This document shows, one piece after another, positions 27,014 through 36,554 of a stretch of DNA of 64,000 bases (position 1 is its first letter; each line of letters opens with the position of its first letter). The position numbers and the translations under genes are program-made. This DNA comes from CAWGYT01 sp963826795. Lineage in GTDB: Bacteria > Planctomycetota > Planctomycetia > Pirellulales > Pirellulaceae. The notes beneath the pieces are model-generated. The model had not been told where the DNA came from. It did not search any database and worked only from the letters and a program-made list of their open reading frames with translations. The DNA is taken from NCBI GenBank assembly GCA_963826795.1, contig CAWGYT010000018.1, forward strand, positions 248,001-312,000. The letters run 5' to 3'.

Positions 27014-28332
27014 ATGTTCGAAGTGCATCGTCGCGCGATTTGGCGGAGTTGCTGGCGACGGAGGCAGGGCCATGCGTGGCCCGCGGTGTGGATCGCGACA
27101 GCGGGAATTGCGATCGGCGCGGCGACCCGCGCAGCGCCGCGGAATCACCCGCAGGTCCGACGCATGCGCAGGTCCGCACGATTCGGCCGACCGGCGATGA
27201 CGTTAGCCTCACACTCAAGAGCTTCTGTCTCGCCCCCAACGGCCAACTTGTGACGCTCGTCGCGGAAGGCGGCGTAATCTGGGGCGCGTCGCCCCTTGCA
27301 AATGACAAAGGACCGACCGAGGCGAAGCCTGAGCGTTCCGAGATTCGAGTCCTGGATGCCGAAGGAATCCTGCTTCACAAGTTCCCGGTCGACTTCGTCG
27401 GCCACTCCGTGAACGTGGCGCCGGACGGAAGCATTTATGTCGGCGGCAATGGCCTGGTCGCAAAGTACACCGCGCAGGGCAAACAAATGCTACGCACGAA
27501 GGCTCCCAACATGTCGGCCGGCGCGATGGACGAGGAGGTCCTGCGAGCTCGCGCCGAAGAGACCTTGGCGGAACAGGCCACGCTGTTCGCCGATGCGTTG
27601 GCGAGTCTGGAGAAGCAACAAGAGGACATTCGAAACAAATCGGACGACGAATTGACCGAGGAGCAGCGTGAAATCAAGGCGGACCTCGAGCCCATGATCG
27701 CCGCGTACAAGCAGATGGTTGAAGAGCGAAAGGCCGCGCCGCCCGAAGGAGAGCTGGAGGCGATCATGCAGAGCCTGGCGGGTCGGCAGAAAACAATCAA
27801 CGCCATCGCCGCCAATGACAAATACGTGTTTGTCACATGCGCCGCTCCCAAGGGATACGGCTATGTGGTCTGGCGCACCGACTTGGACTTTAACCATCCG
27901 CTGATGGCTGTCGAAGGACTCCGTGGTTGCTGCGGTCAAATGGACGTCCAGTGTTGCGGCGAGGAACTCGTGGTTGCCGAGAATGCGCGTCATCGCGTCG
28001 TGCGGTTCGACGCGGACGGCAAAGAGCTCGTCGCATTCGGCAAGCGAAGCCGCGACGGGAAAGGCGTCGGGTTTGGCGGTTGCTGCAATCCGATGAACAC
28101 CCGTCTTGTCGACGGCACGCTCTATGTCGCGGAGTCGGACGGAACCGTCAAACGCTTCTCGACCGACGGCGAGTTCCTGGGACTGGTTGGCAAGGCGAAT
28201 GTCGAAGCGGGTTGCAAGAGCTCAATCGTCGCCGCCGCGCCAGGGGGAGACCGAGTGTACTATTTCGATGTGCAGAACTCGGCGATCTGCGTTCTCGAAC
28301 GCCAGTCGGAGACCGCACAAGTTGCGAACTGA
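27014..28332 (+). CDS. Secreted NHL/beta-propeller protein with coiled-coil insert, one frameshift
   Basis: ATG 27014 has AAAGGA 8 bases upstream and opens with a signal peptide (basic, then AVWIATAGIAIGAATRA). The propeller lies in another frame from about 27135 on, so one base seems lost near 27125-27140; about 439 residues in all. Blades include FCLAPNGQLVTLVAEGG, NVAPDGSIYVGGNG, and TRLVDGTLYVAESDGTVKRF. Between blades, about residues 175-245, an acidic helical coiled coil is inserted (EETLAEQATLF... EEQREIKADLEP). Cys pairs GCCGQMDVQCCG and GGCCNPMN recur in loops, suggesting disulfides or metal or haem binding. First of three co-directional secreted proteins. Confidence 0.75.
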
Positions 28333-28404
28333 GTGACTGGGAATAGGCGACGCGAATCGCCCAATCGGGGACTCGAACCTTCAGCGAGAATCGGACATCC
28401 TTCC

Positions 28405-29295
28405 ATGAACTCACGGACTCCGCTACGCCGCGCCGCAGTTCTGCTCCTGGTTCTCGGCCTCGGGAATCGCGTCGCCGTCACGGCCGAACCGGTTGACCAT
28501 GGTCAAGAGCCGCTGACGATGATCGTGATGGACCCGTTGTCGAAACCGCTTTCGTGCCCCTGCGTGCAAGGCTATGCACAACGCGACTACCATCAACTGG
28601 CGAAGGCCTTGAGTCAGAAGTTAGGCCGTCCCGTCAAGACGCATTTTAAAGAGTCCTTGACCTCGGCCATGGAAGCCGACACGGCAGGCAAAGCGCATCT
28701 GGTGATCGGCAAGCATTCCGTCGTCATCTATGATGCGAAGCACGCGAACCTGCAAGTCACACCCCTTGCCAAGCTGACCGATAAACAGGGTAACACGACG
28801 ATGACCGGCCTGTTCGTCGTCGCCACGGGTGATCCCGCCGAGAAGCTTGCGGAGATCACGGGGTATCGTCTGGTCTTTGGCCCTGAGGAATGCGACGAAA
28901 AACACGCGGCGGCCCTGAAGACGCTCGCCCACCACAAGATTGCGGTCCCGGATCAACTGGAGACATCGCCTGCATGCGACGAAGGGGCGATTTGGATTCT
29001 TGAGGATGCGGCGCTTGGGAAGCACGGCGCGGCGGTCATTTCCAGTTACGCCAAGCCCTTGCTGGAAGGATGTGGCACGGTCGAGAAAGGGTCGCTGCGC
29101 GTGATCGGAGAAACCGAGCCGGTTCCTTTCATCGAGGCCTTTGCCACCGATCAGCTGACCTCGGAGGAACAGGGCCTGCTGAAGCAAGCCTTGATCGACA
29201 TCACGGAGGATCCGGAACTGCGGATCGCGCTGGAAACTCAGCAGGGATTTGTCCCCATGGGACACCAACAACCGACTGCAAAAAAAAAGAGTTAA
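28405..29295 (+). CDS. PhnD-like periplasmic substrate-binding protein
   Basis: 296 residues from ATG 28405 with a signal peptide (RRAAVLLLVLGLGNRVAVTAE). The fold is the phosphonate/phosphite-type binding protein: LTMIVMDPL, YHQLAKALSQKLGRPVKTHF, AHLVIGKHSVVI, TGLFVVATGDPAEKLAEITGYRLVFGP and a late FATDQLTSEEQGLLKQALIDI. A C51-P-C53 motif (SCPC) follows the first strand, unusual for the family and a possible metal or haem site, and CDE/GC Cys occur later. No permease or ATPase gene is nearby, so a sensory or redox role is more likely than transport. The ORF ends in a Lys tract encoded by an A9 run, after which a PQQ propeller continues one base back. Confidence 0.8.
   Translation: MNSRTPLRRAAVLLLVLGLGNRVAVTAEPVDHGQEPLTMIVMDPLSKPLSCPCVQGYAQRDYHQLAKALSQKLGRPVKTHFKESLTSAMEADTAGKAHLVIGKHSVVIYDAKHANLQVTPLAKLTDKQGNTTMTGLFVVATGDPAEKLAEITGYRLVFGPEECDEKHAAALKTLAHHKIAVPDQLETSPACDEGAIWILEDAALGKHGAAVISSYAKPLLEGCGTVEKGSLRVIGETEPVPFIEAFATDQLTSEEQGLLKQALIDITEDPELRIALETQQGFVPMGHQQPTAKKKS
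29280..29289 (+). promoter_or_regulatory. A AAA AAG slippery heptamer (possible -1 frameshift site)
   Basis: Nine A residues (29280-29288) followed by G, in phase gca aaa aaa aag agt taa. The last seven form A AAA AAG in the zero-frame phase used by dnaX. A -1 slip reads on as KKK-ELTDAHEAGWPGWRG into the PQQ gene. The alternative is one mis-called A in the run. Confidence 0.5.
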
Positions 29296-30470
29296 CCGAC
29301 GCGCACGAAGCGGGCTGGCCCGGTTGGCGCGGTCCGACCCGCAACGGCCTGGTCCCGTGGCTGCCGGCGAAACTGCCCGAACGCCCGCCCGTGATCTGGC
29401 GAAAAGCTCTCTCGTCCCAGTCACCCGGGGGTATCGCCGCTACGACGGAGTGGGTGGTCGTCCCTGACCGCGACCTGGGCGATACCCAGGACATTTTTCG
29501 CTGCCTGCGTGCGTCCAACGGAGAACAGGTCTGGGAATTGCGTGTCGATGCCGTCGGTCAACTCGACTACGGCAATGCCGCGCGTGCGACGCCGCTTCTC
29601 CATCAGGGGATGGTGTATCTCTACAACGCCTTCGGCACGTTGCTTTGCGTCCGCCTCGCCACGGGCGAGCTCATTTGGAAAAAGAACTTGCTCGAGGAGT
29701 TCGACGGTTGGGACAAGTCAAACGCTTGGGGAACGGCCTCCTCACCCCTCGTCGTCGACAACCGACTGATCGTCAACCCGGGAGGCGATGAAGCCTCGAT
29801 CGTCGCGCTCGAGCCCGCCACGGGAGAATTGATCTGGAAGACGCCAGGTGATCGCGCCGCGTTTGCGTCGTTCATCGTGGGGACCTTTGGTGGACGCCGA
29901 CAATTGGTCGGCTACGAGAAGCGTGCGCTCGTCGGGCTGGATCTCGCGACCGGTCAGCCGATCTGGCGTTTGACGCCCCCGCAGCGCAACGACTTCAATG
30001 TCCCCACTCCGATCGAGGTCAACGGACAGTTGCTGGTGACAAGCGAAAACAACGGCACGCGACTATATGGTTTTGATCGGACCGGCGCGATTCGACAAAA
30101 CCCCGTGGCGACCAATGACGATTTGGCGCCCGACACGCATACGCCCCTTGTGTTGGGAAACCGCGTCTTCGGCGTGTGGCTGGGCCTCGTGTGCCTGGAC
30201 CTTCAGTCCGGATTGAAAACGATCTACCTTGCGGAAGACGCGGCGTTCGATGGATACGCCGTGCTGGTGGGCCAGGCCGAGCGTGTCTTGGCGATCAGCC
30301 AGGAGGGCGAGTTGATTCTGTTTGATACCAAGGCAGATCGTTTTCAGCCGATCTCTCGACTCCAGGTATTTCAGGACGATCCCGGCGTCTATGCGCACCC
30401 GGCCTTCGTCGGCACTCGAATGTACCTGCGGGGCAGTACCGAAGTCCTGTGCCTGGACCTTGCCCCGTAA
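29289..30470 (+). CDS. PQQ-type beta-propeller domain without its own start codon
   Basis: About 393 residues. The propeller begins with GWPGWRGPTRNGLVPWLP, the canonical first-blade motif, only ten residues into the frame, and the nearest in-frame start candidates (GTG at PPVIWRK) lie beyond that motif. No signal peptide is encoded in this frame, whereas the preceding PhnD-like protein has one. The simplest reading is that it is made as a fusion to the PhnD-like protein, by -1 frameshifting on the A9 run or because the true genome has one more A. Blades: GTLLCVRLATGELIW, SIVALEPATGELIWK, ALVGLDLATGQPIWR. It ends with a complete last blade (TEVLCLDLAP). Confidence 0.7.
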   Translation, partial: ELTDAHEAGWPGWRGPTRNGLVPWLPAKLPERPPVIWRKALSSQSPGGIAATTEWVVVPDRDLGDTQDIFRCLRASNGEQVWELRVDAVGQLDYGNAARATPLLHQGMVYLYNAFGTLLCVRLATGELIWKKNLLEEFDGWDKSNAWGTASSPLVVDNRLIVNPGGDEASIVALEPATGELIWKTPGDRAAFASFIVGTFGGRRQLVGYEKRALVGLDLATGQPIWRLTPPQRNDFNVPTPIEVNGQLLVTSENNGTRLYGFDRTGAIRQNPVATNDDLAPDTHTPLVLGNRVFGVWLGLVCLDLQSGLKTIYLAEDAAFDGYAVLVGQAERVLAISQEGELILFDTKADRFQPISRLQVFQDDPGVYAHPAFVGTRMYLRGSTEVLCLDLAP

Positions 30471-30506
30471 GCCATTGGGGCGCGAAGTGAGCCCGACTTC
30501 GTGAGG

Positions 30507-31672
30507 TCAATCGATCCAATCTTGCTGAGCCAGCCGCTCGGGCACGTAGACTTCGGTGACGTAGCTGATGTCCTTGTTGATCAGCGCTTCGACTTCCAGC
30601 TTGAAATCGTTCTTCAGCATCTGGCTGATTTCGCGCTGCCACTGCTTCTTGTTTTCGAACCAGGGATATTTGGCGATCTGCCGAGCGCGCTTGCGATCGT
30701 TGTCATTCATCGCGATCTTGACGCTGTCGGAAAGCTCGCAGCGTTCAAAGTCGATGCTCCGCAGACCGAGGTACTTGGCGTCGGGAATGGCCATCCGGCG
30801 CGACTCGAAGGCGAGATTGATCGAGCCCTGCTTGATCACGCTGTAGATATAGTACCCCCAGGGATCATTATCCAGGAGGCAGTAAATCGGGAGGTTCAAT
30901 TCGGTATGCAAGCGGTTGAGCATCCGGCGGACGCCGCGGGGCGGTTGGCCCTGGCCGTGCGTCAGCAGACAATTGTATTCGCGCCAGAATTTGTCTTCGT
31001 TGAAGCGGCGCCAGACCGTATCCTTTTCCACATGCAGGATGAACTTCGCGTCGCATTTCACAAACTGAATCACTTCGGGCTCGACGATCGACGGGATACT
31101 GTATCCCCCCGAACCCATCCGCGCGCAATCGATCGTGTCGCCGCTGTCGATTAAGGTAATCGGACCGACCAGCGTGCCGCGATTGGACGGCATACAGGTG
31201 CAGCTCCTCGCGCAGGCTGTCCAGGAGCACCTCGAGATCTTCGATGATCGGGATCGCATTCTGCCTGATCCCCGAACGTCTCTTCCTTGGTCCCCTCGAT
31301 CGTGTGCTTCAGCAAATAGAACATACCGCGGATGCTGGTCGTCTTGTTTTGTTCAATCAGCCGTTTGCAGCCGCTTCCGACCAGCATGGTTTGCATGTAG
31401 GCCTTGGCTTGCGAAAGATTGAACAACTGTCGGCGATTGGTGTTCTTCCCCATTTCGAGGATACGCTTGCGGGTGCTGTAGCTGACGTTCGAGAGGGTTC
31501 GCGAGGGAATATCCAGGTGCAAATCGCGGCTCTTTTCCGCGGCCTGGATCACGCGGGTCGCCATCTTTTCCAACGAGTCCAACGTTTGGCGATCGCTCGC
31601 AGTCAGCTCGACGGGCGGTGTCGATTTACGGGCAGGAGCCGCCTTTTTCTGGGACGGGCGTTTCTTCGCCAT
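30507..31672 (-). CDS. top6A: DNA topoisomerase VI subunit A (Spo11/Top6A), two frameshifts
   Basis: About 388 residues, ATG 31672 with AAGGAG 11 bases upstream. Basic N-tail (KKRPSQKKAAPARK). The DNA-cleavage winged-helix half holds the likely catalytic Tyr in SIRGMFYLLKHTI. Shifts near 31260 (an extra c in gatcccg) and 31190 break the frame around DPIIEDLEVLLDSLREELHL. The Toprim half follows: GTLVGPITLIDSGDTIDC, FILHVEKD (Glu), IYCLLDNDPWGYYIY (DxD, metal ligands). With Top6B it makes the A2B2 type IIB enzyme that relaxes and decatenates DNA with 2-nt overhangs. 43 bases after the Top6B stop, same strand. Rare in bacteria outside a few phyla. Confidence 0.85.
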
Positions 31673-31715
31673 GATGAGGTCTTCTCCTTCCGCGCGGAAG
31701 ATATCTCGCGCGGGT

Positions 31716-33918
31716 TCAGCTGGCCGGGTCGGCGTCGTCCGCTTCGCCGACATCCTGAACAGGGGCTCGGTTTGGGCTCGGATGATTGATCCCGGCGAGC
31801 GGATCTTCGCTGCGAACGATCAAGACGTTGTCGCCGAATTCTTCCCCGTCGGCGTCGACACGCCGTCCACGCTCGTCGAACTTGGCATCGGCTTCGGCGG
31901 TACGTCGTCGTGCCACGTCCACCAATTGGTCTGTAGAGTCCCTCGCGATCCACGCCCTTGATCTCGCTGACCGCGGAGGCCACTTCTCCAAGGTATCGCA
32001 GGAAGATATTGCGACGCTCGCCTTCCTGACGCACGCGATTTCGCCGGCGGAGGTACATTCCCAGTTTGCGGCCGACCGCCTGCAGTCCCAATCGGAGTTC
32101 TTTCTGGATTTCCGGGTACGACGCGACGGCCTCCTTCGACTCGCTGGTGAACGGCACCCATACGCTGGCAATGTGGACCATCAACGAGACCGGGCCTTTC
32201 GGGAGACTGCCGCGTGACTGAGTCAGCCCATAGCTCCGCCAATTCGTGTTCGATGATGGTCTGGGTGATCACGCAGGCCGCATGCTGAAACTGCAGCGGA
32301 ACGCGATTGGCGAATCGCAGGACTTCCATCGACTGCCCTTCGCTGATGTTGACGTTCTGCATGGCGTGCAGCAGCGTCTCGGCCTCTTTCGGCTTGAGTC
32401 GATTGGGCGTTTGACGCGTTCCCAAACGGGCTTCCTTCAGGATCTTTCTCGGCACCTTCGTTGCCCAGACCATTGAAGGTATTGATCAGAAACTGGCGCA
32501 CCGTCCGGGCGTCGGTTTCCTCGAGCAGTTCCCCCAGCAGCTCGCGGGTGACGCGATGCGTGGGTGCCACACCGCCATAGGTCAGCCCGACCTCGATCTG
32601 GAACGGATTGCCGCGATACACCGAAGGCGGCCGCGTGGCGGCGACGTAAAACTCGCCGGGCACGACCTGGTGCAAGCCCTTCAGAATCAGATCTTCCCCA
32701 ATCGGCGAAATGCAATCGGTCGAGGGACTGGCGATCTTCGTCGCTTGGATCGCGGCATACAGCGAGTCGGCCTCGCGCTGGCCGATCCGCGTCGTCCGCG
32801 CCCTCGTGCTGAGCTTCGCCGTTTCGCAGATCCGCCGGGCGACGGATGGCGACACGCGCGAAAAACTGGACGTCAGAAATGAGGTGAGTGTCGGTTCTTT
32901 GGTTTCTTTCAGCATCGCCGCCAGGCGACCCAGCTCCACGCCATACGGATGCGGCTTGATCTCCTTGGGTTCGGCCGGCAACACGTCGGTCGCACGTTCA
33001 TAGGTCCGCCGATTCGCTTCGGGATCGACAATAGTGCAGCGTCACGTGCGGGTTGGCAATCGCCGTCTGCTGCAGATACTCGTCCACGCTGCCCCGTCCC
33101 CGCTGGTACCGTGCCTCCAGCTCGATCGTCACCCGCGTCCCGTGCGGCGTTTCGACCCACTCGATGCCGTGCTTCTCGATGTACTGCTTGCCCTTGTCAC
33201 CCGGCGGAATGTCGACCCCTTCGCCTCGGCCGTTAAGTATCTCGGGCCGATTCTTTTTGGTGTCGATTTGAATTTCGTAGTAATGAGCTGGTTTTCGGGA
33301 AGAGATCTTGGAGAGAATCTTGATCGGTTTGCCGGTCGTCTGAACTCCGTACATCCCTGCCGCACTGATCCCGATGCCCTGTTGACCGCGACTTTGTCGT
33401 AGGCGATGAAACTTGGAACCGTAAAGCAATTTGCCGAAGATCAAGGGGATCTGTTTCTTGAGGATCCCTGGCCCGTTGTCCTGAATCCCGACCCGATAAC
33501 GTTGCGGCCCGGTTTGCTCGATGTGAACCCAAATCTCGGGTGGGATCCCGCCCTCTTCGCAGGCATCGAGGCTATTGTCGACCGCCTCCTTGACCGTCGT
33601 CAGGAGGGCCTTGCGCGGATTATCGAACCCCAGCAGGTGACGGTTCTTCGCGAAGAATTCGCTGACCGAAATGTCGCGCTGCGCCTTGGCCATCGATTCG
33701 GCCGTCGCGCGGCGGCGCTTGCTTGAACCATTCGAGCCCGACGACGCGGGGCCGGAGGATGCGGGTCCCGACGACTCGGCGCCCGACGAATCGGGAGCAG
33801 CGGACTCGGCGCCTGACGAATCGGGGACACGCGTCGCTTTTTTTTTCGTTGACGCCGAGCCGTTGGCAGTCGTGTGATCGCGATCGCTGGGCGATTGCTG
33901 GGCTCTCGAGGAAGACAC
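31716..33918 (-). CDS. top6B: DNA topoisomerase VI subunit B (Top6B), about four frameshifts
   Basis: About 735 residues from GTG 33918, which has AAAGGAG 8 bases upstream. An ~80-residue Ser/Asp/Gly/Ala extension with SSGAES/SSGPAS repeats and a KRRR patch precedes the domain. The GHKL ATPase follows: KEAVDNSLDACEE (N-box), IQDNGPGI, GQQGIGISAAGMYGVQTTGKP. The transducer and C-terminal part are spread over frames with breaks near 33020, 32450, 32250 and 31930; the pieces read on sensibly (e.g. NWRSYGLTQSRGSLP, then IASVWVPFTSESKEAVA, then an acidic tail). ATP-driven gate subunit for Top6A, encoded just downstream. Because the domains are all present and in order, sequence errors are more likely than decay. 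Confidence 0.85.
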
Positions 33919-34309
33919 CGCCAGTACTCCTTTACGTTCCGCAAGCCAATTCCAGGGGCGAAGACGCGACCGCGCCGAGTCACTCAGGGCGGTTGCCGGG
34001 ACCGATGAGAAGGGGCGACCGTTCGGCCCGACTTGGACGACCGGGCAAAGTATAACGGCTTTCAGGTCGCGTTCCCAGGCGACTTGCGACCCTGCAACCG
34101 CGCGAACTCGCAAATAAAGTCTCACCTGTCGTTGCCCGAATCGCCGATTCTTTGAGTAGCAACGGCATGCCCGCCGCTGCAGGCCAATTCCCACCGATCA
34201 CGCCTTCCTCTCCTTCCTTCCAACTTGCTGGAGTCTCCGTGGGCCCCGCCTTTCTGGCCGAGCTGCCCTGGAACTCTCCGTCCGTCTTACCTTGCAAAGG
34301 ATCCGGACC

Positions 34310-34822
34310 ATGCTCAAAACCAAGACGCACCGGTTGGGTGCGACCTCGCTATTGATTTCCGTACTGCTGGCCCATCCGACCGTGTCGGCGCAGGATTGTC
34401 CCGAATGTCTGAATGCGGGCGGCGGGGAGTACGTGGCTGCCGGCGCCGGGATGGCTCCATGCGGCGGTCAATCCAACTGCTTTCGCCCTGTACCTCCGGG
34501 GTACGGCAAGGCCTGCTACGCCTACCGCCCCTTCACCGAGGCCTCGCAGCCCGATGTGTTTTACAACGTCTACGCCCCGAACAATTTCGGGGCGGCCGCA
34601 GCAGCCTACCCGGCTCCCTACCCGACCCCGAACCTGGTCGGGCACACCTACTACACCTATCAACCCCTCATGCCGCACGAATTCCTCTACCATCACCATC
34701 GTACGTACCATCAGTATTACAACGGAGGCATGGGGTTGAATCGGACATCCGTCCACTGGTACGGCACTCCCGTCCGTACGGCGGCCCACAACGTCATCAA
34801 GTACTTACAATTGCCGCGCTAG
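34310..34822 (+). CDS. Small secreted Tyr/His/Pro-rich protein
   Basis: 170 residues from ATG 34310 (AAAGGA 9 bases upstream). Signal peptide LGATSLLISVLLAHPTVSAQ, followed by a CPEC near the mature N-terminus and two more Cys. The middle and C-terminal parts are rich in Tyr, His, Pro, Ala and Asn (e.g. HTYYTYQPLMPHEF, HHHRTYHQYYNGG), ending in NVIKYLQLPR. No domain recognised; composition suggests a secreted matrix or metal-binding protein. The following gene encodes another small secreted protein of similar bias in the same direction. Confidence 0.65.
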   Translation: MLKTKTHRLGATSLLISVLLAHPTVSAQDCPECLNAGGGEYVAAGAGMAPCGGQSNCFRPVPPGYGKACYAYRPFTEASQPDVFYNVYAPNNFGAAAAAYPAPYPTPNLVGHTYYTYQPLMPHEFLYHHHRTYHQYYNGGMGLNRTSVHWYGTPVRTAAHNVIKYLQLPR

Positions 34823-34898
34823 GCGTCGCCTCTCGGTACTAACCATTATTCGCGCGGGCTCCCGCCGCGCCCTGGAGAATTAGCACAAAGGAATTGTC

Positions 34899-35270
34899 AT
34901 GCAACGCCTCGGTATCCTCTTGGCCGTGATCTTCGGTCTCGCGCTACACGTCAGTGAGGCACGAGCCGGCCATCCATGGCGACGGGCTCACGCCGACCGC
35001 GGTGCCCAGTGGTACAACACCAATCAATCCTGGCACGGACCCTACAACCATGTAGCGTGGGGTCACCCGGTGGCCTTGATTGTCCCACCAACCGCCCAAA
35101 TGCAGTCGGAATACTCCTGGGGTGTCGGCCGGACGACGATGCAGCCGATTCACTTCCAGTTCGGTCGCCCAATCGCGACCCCCGGCTCGGCCGCCGGCAA
35201 CCGCCCCGCGCCGATATGGCCGTCCAACACGCGCCAGCTTGGTGTCTATTCCGTGCGCGGCCCCTGGTAA
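34899..35270 (+). CDS. Small secreted protein, Trp/Pro/His-rich
   Basis: 123 residues from ATG 34899, with AAAGGA 7-8 bases upstream. Signal peptide MQRLGILLAVIFGLALHVSEARA. The mature part has QWYNTNQSWHGPYNHVAWGHPVAL, SEYSWGVGRTTMQPI and a C-terminal YSVRGPW; no Cys. Unknown function. It lies 77 bases after the previous small secreted gene and about 50 bases before a strong terminator, so the two probably form a transcription unit. Confidence 0.65.
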   Translation: MQRLGILLAVIFGLALHVSEARAGHPWRRAHADRGAQWYNTNQSWHGPYNHVAWGHPVALIVPPTAQMQSEYSWGVGRTTMQPIHFQFGRPIATPGSAAGNRPAPIWPSNTRQLGVYSVRGPW

Positions 35271-35320
35271 CCGCGCGACCGTACCCCGCCCGACCGTTCA
35301 CTTCCGTTCCCCCTGCCCTG

Positions 35321-35360
35321 AAGGGGTAGCTCGTCAACGCTGACGAGCTACCCCTTTTTT
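35321..35360 (+). terminator. Strong intrinsic terminator
   Basis: aaggggtagctcgtc (35321-35335), loop aacgct, gacgagctacccctt (35342-35356) running into a T-run to 35360. A 15-bp perfect stem ends the two-gene unit of small secreted proteins. Confidence 0.95.
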
Positions 35361-36037
35361 CGTGCAGCGGTCGCCGTGGTATCGAACCTTCCTTCGCGGC
35401 TCGACCTCATCCTTCCCTCGGGAGGTCGTGCCGTGTTTCGAGTCTTGCGAGCGGAGCCGCGACCCTCACCCGCCCGGGCCCCGCGCGGGTGCCGGCCGAC
35501 CTCTCCCGGCCCCGGGAGAGGTGACCCCTGCATGTCCCTTCTCCTCAACGCGGGAGAAGGTAGCCGAAGGCCGGATGAGGGGCGCACCATTCTGGTGACC
35601 CCTCACCATTTCGCAGAAGGCCCCCTTAAACCTTTATCTGGCGGCGGTTTCCCCGCGGACCCGCCACGCCATCTCACCAGGTTGGTGCCCTCGCCGACGA
35701 CCGCCGACGCGACCGCGCGGCGGCATCGCTGTGGCGAAGCCGAATCGCCGCAACGACTTAGCACGTGGACCATCGTTTCCCGCGAAACCCGGCACAGGCC
35801 TTGCGGTGCAGAGGGTCCGCCGAGGCGGTCTTTACGACTGCGCCGGAATGGAACCTGTGTTGACTGACGGATCGCATCCACCATTGCGATGCGCCAAGCG
35901 GATCGCGACCGGTCGGGGACCATCAAAGGTGTTCCTGAGACGATTCGGCGATCGCGGTTCGTTTCGTGTTGTCCGCTCATTGTGAGGCGAGTGTTAGTGA
36001 ACAAAGGTGTAGATCTCGTTTAGGGAAAGGATGAGGT
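35361..36037. other. Long intergenic region with palindromic elements
   Basis: About 680 bases with no convincing gene. The first 240 hold the palindromic element at 35501-35560. The rest (35640-36000) has open frames on both strands with no start signals or family resemblance; it may contain regulatory sequence for the small gene at 36038. Confidence 0.5.
35501..35560. repeat. REP-like palindromic intergenic element
   Basis: ctctcccgg-cc-ccgggagag (35501-35520, 9-bp stem, 2-base loop) is followed by ccttctcc (35537-35544) pairing with ggagaagg (35553-35560). The surrounding bases (gaccctcacccgcccgggcc before, gccggatgag after) have the look of the boilerplate repeats found between genes in many GC-rich bacteria. 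Copies elsewhere in the genome cannot be checked here. Confidence 0.6.
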
Positions 36038-36220
36038 ATGAACGCTTCGATTTCGAACTACGACGAACAAGAATTCAACTATCGTAGCCGCGAAGAGCGT
36101 AAGAAAGTGACTCCTCCGAGTCACGCACGTCGTTCTCGCCATTCGGCGCGACGACGAGCGAAAGCGCCGGAGCAGTTCAACGGAATCCATCGACGTCGTT
36201 CCAAGAAGATCGGCTGGTAG
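36038..36220 (+). CDS. Small Arg-rich protein with GIHRRR motif
   Basis: 60 residues, ATG 36038 preceded by AAAGGATGAGGT, a good ribosome site. N-third acidic/polar (NASISNYDEQEFNYRS), middle very basic (ERKK, ARRSRHSARRRAK), and the C-terminus APEQFNGIHRRRSKKIGW. The C-terminal motif P-E-x3-GIHRRR-x3-I-x-W recurs in a second copy at 37123-37299, so this is a small local family. Likely nucleic-acid- or ribosome-associated by charge; not recognised otherwise. Two overlapping hairpins follow it at 36252-36287. Confidence 0.65.
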   Translation: MNASISNYDEQEFNYRSREERKKVTPPSHARRSRHSARRRAKAPEQFNGIHRRRSKKIGW

Positions 36221-36251
36221 AGCGTCTTGGATCAGCTGACAAGCCATTGAC

Positions 36252-36287
36252 GGCACGTGGAGATCCCGCGTGCCAGCACTGCTGGCA
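36252..36287 (+). promoter_or_regulatory. Two mutually exclusive hairpins
   Basis: GGCACG (36252-36257) can pair with CGTGCC (36269-36274), while TGCCAGC (36271-36277) can pair with GCTGGCA (36281-36287) around a 3-base loop. TGCC is shared, so only one forms at a time. No T-run follows. They lie in the 334-base gap between the small Arg-rich gene and the receiver-like gene; nothing else was seen there. Confidence 0.4.
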
Positions 36288-36554
36288 TCGGCCGAGAAAA
36301 GTCGAGCTGATTGAACTCGACTGCCGAAGCGTAATTCGGTCTAAGGTATCGGCCGGTTGCTCGAGCAGTTCGCGCTTGCGCCGCAGGATCTCCATGACGC
36401 AAGGTGGTCGTGGATGCGCACCCCCCCCGCAAGGATGAGGGCAGCTGGCGAAGAAGTTCGCCAACCGATCGGACGTACGACGTTGAACGCATGGCCGCGC
36501 GCACGTGCGCGTCGGTCGAACGTTATTTTTAAGGGCTTGAAGAACAGGTCTGCC

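Noticed and set aside
35603..36004. 133-residue minus-strand frame in the 35-36 kb gap
   Set aside because: Composition is not protein-like, there is no start signal, and the plus strand is equally open.
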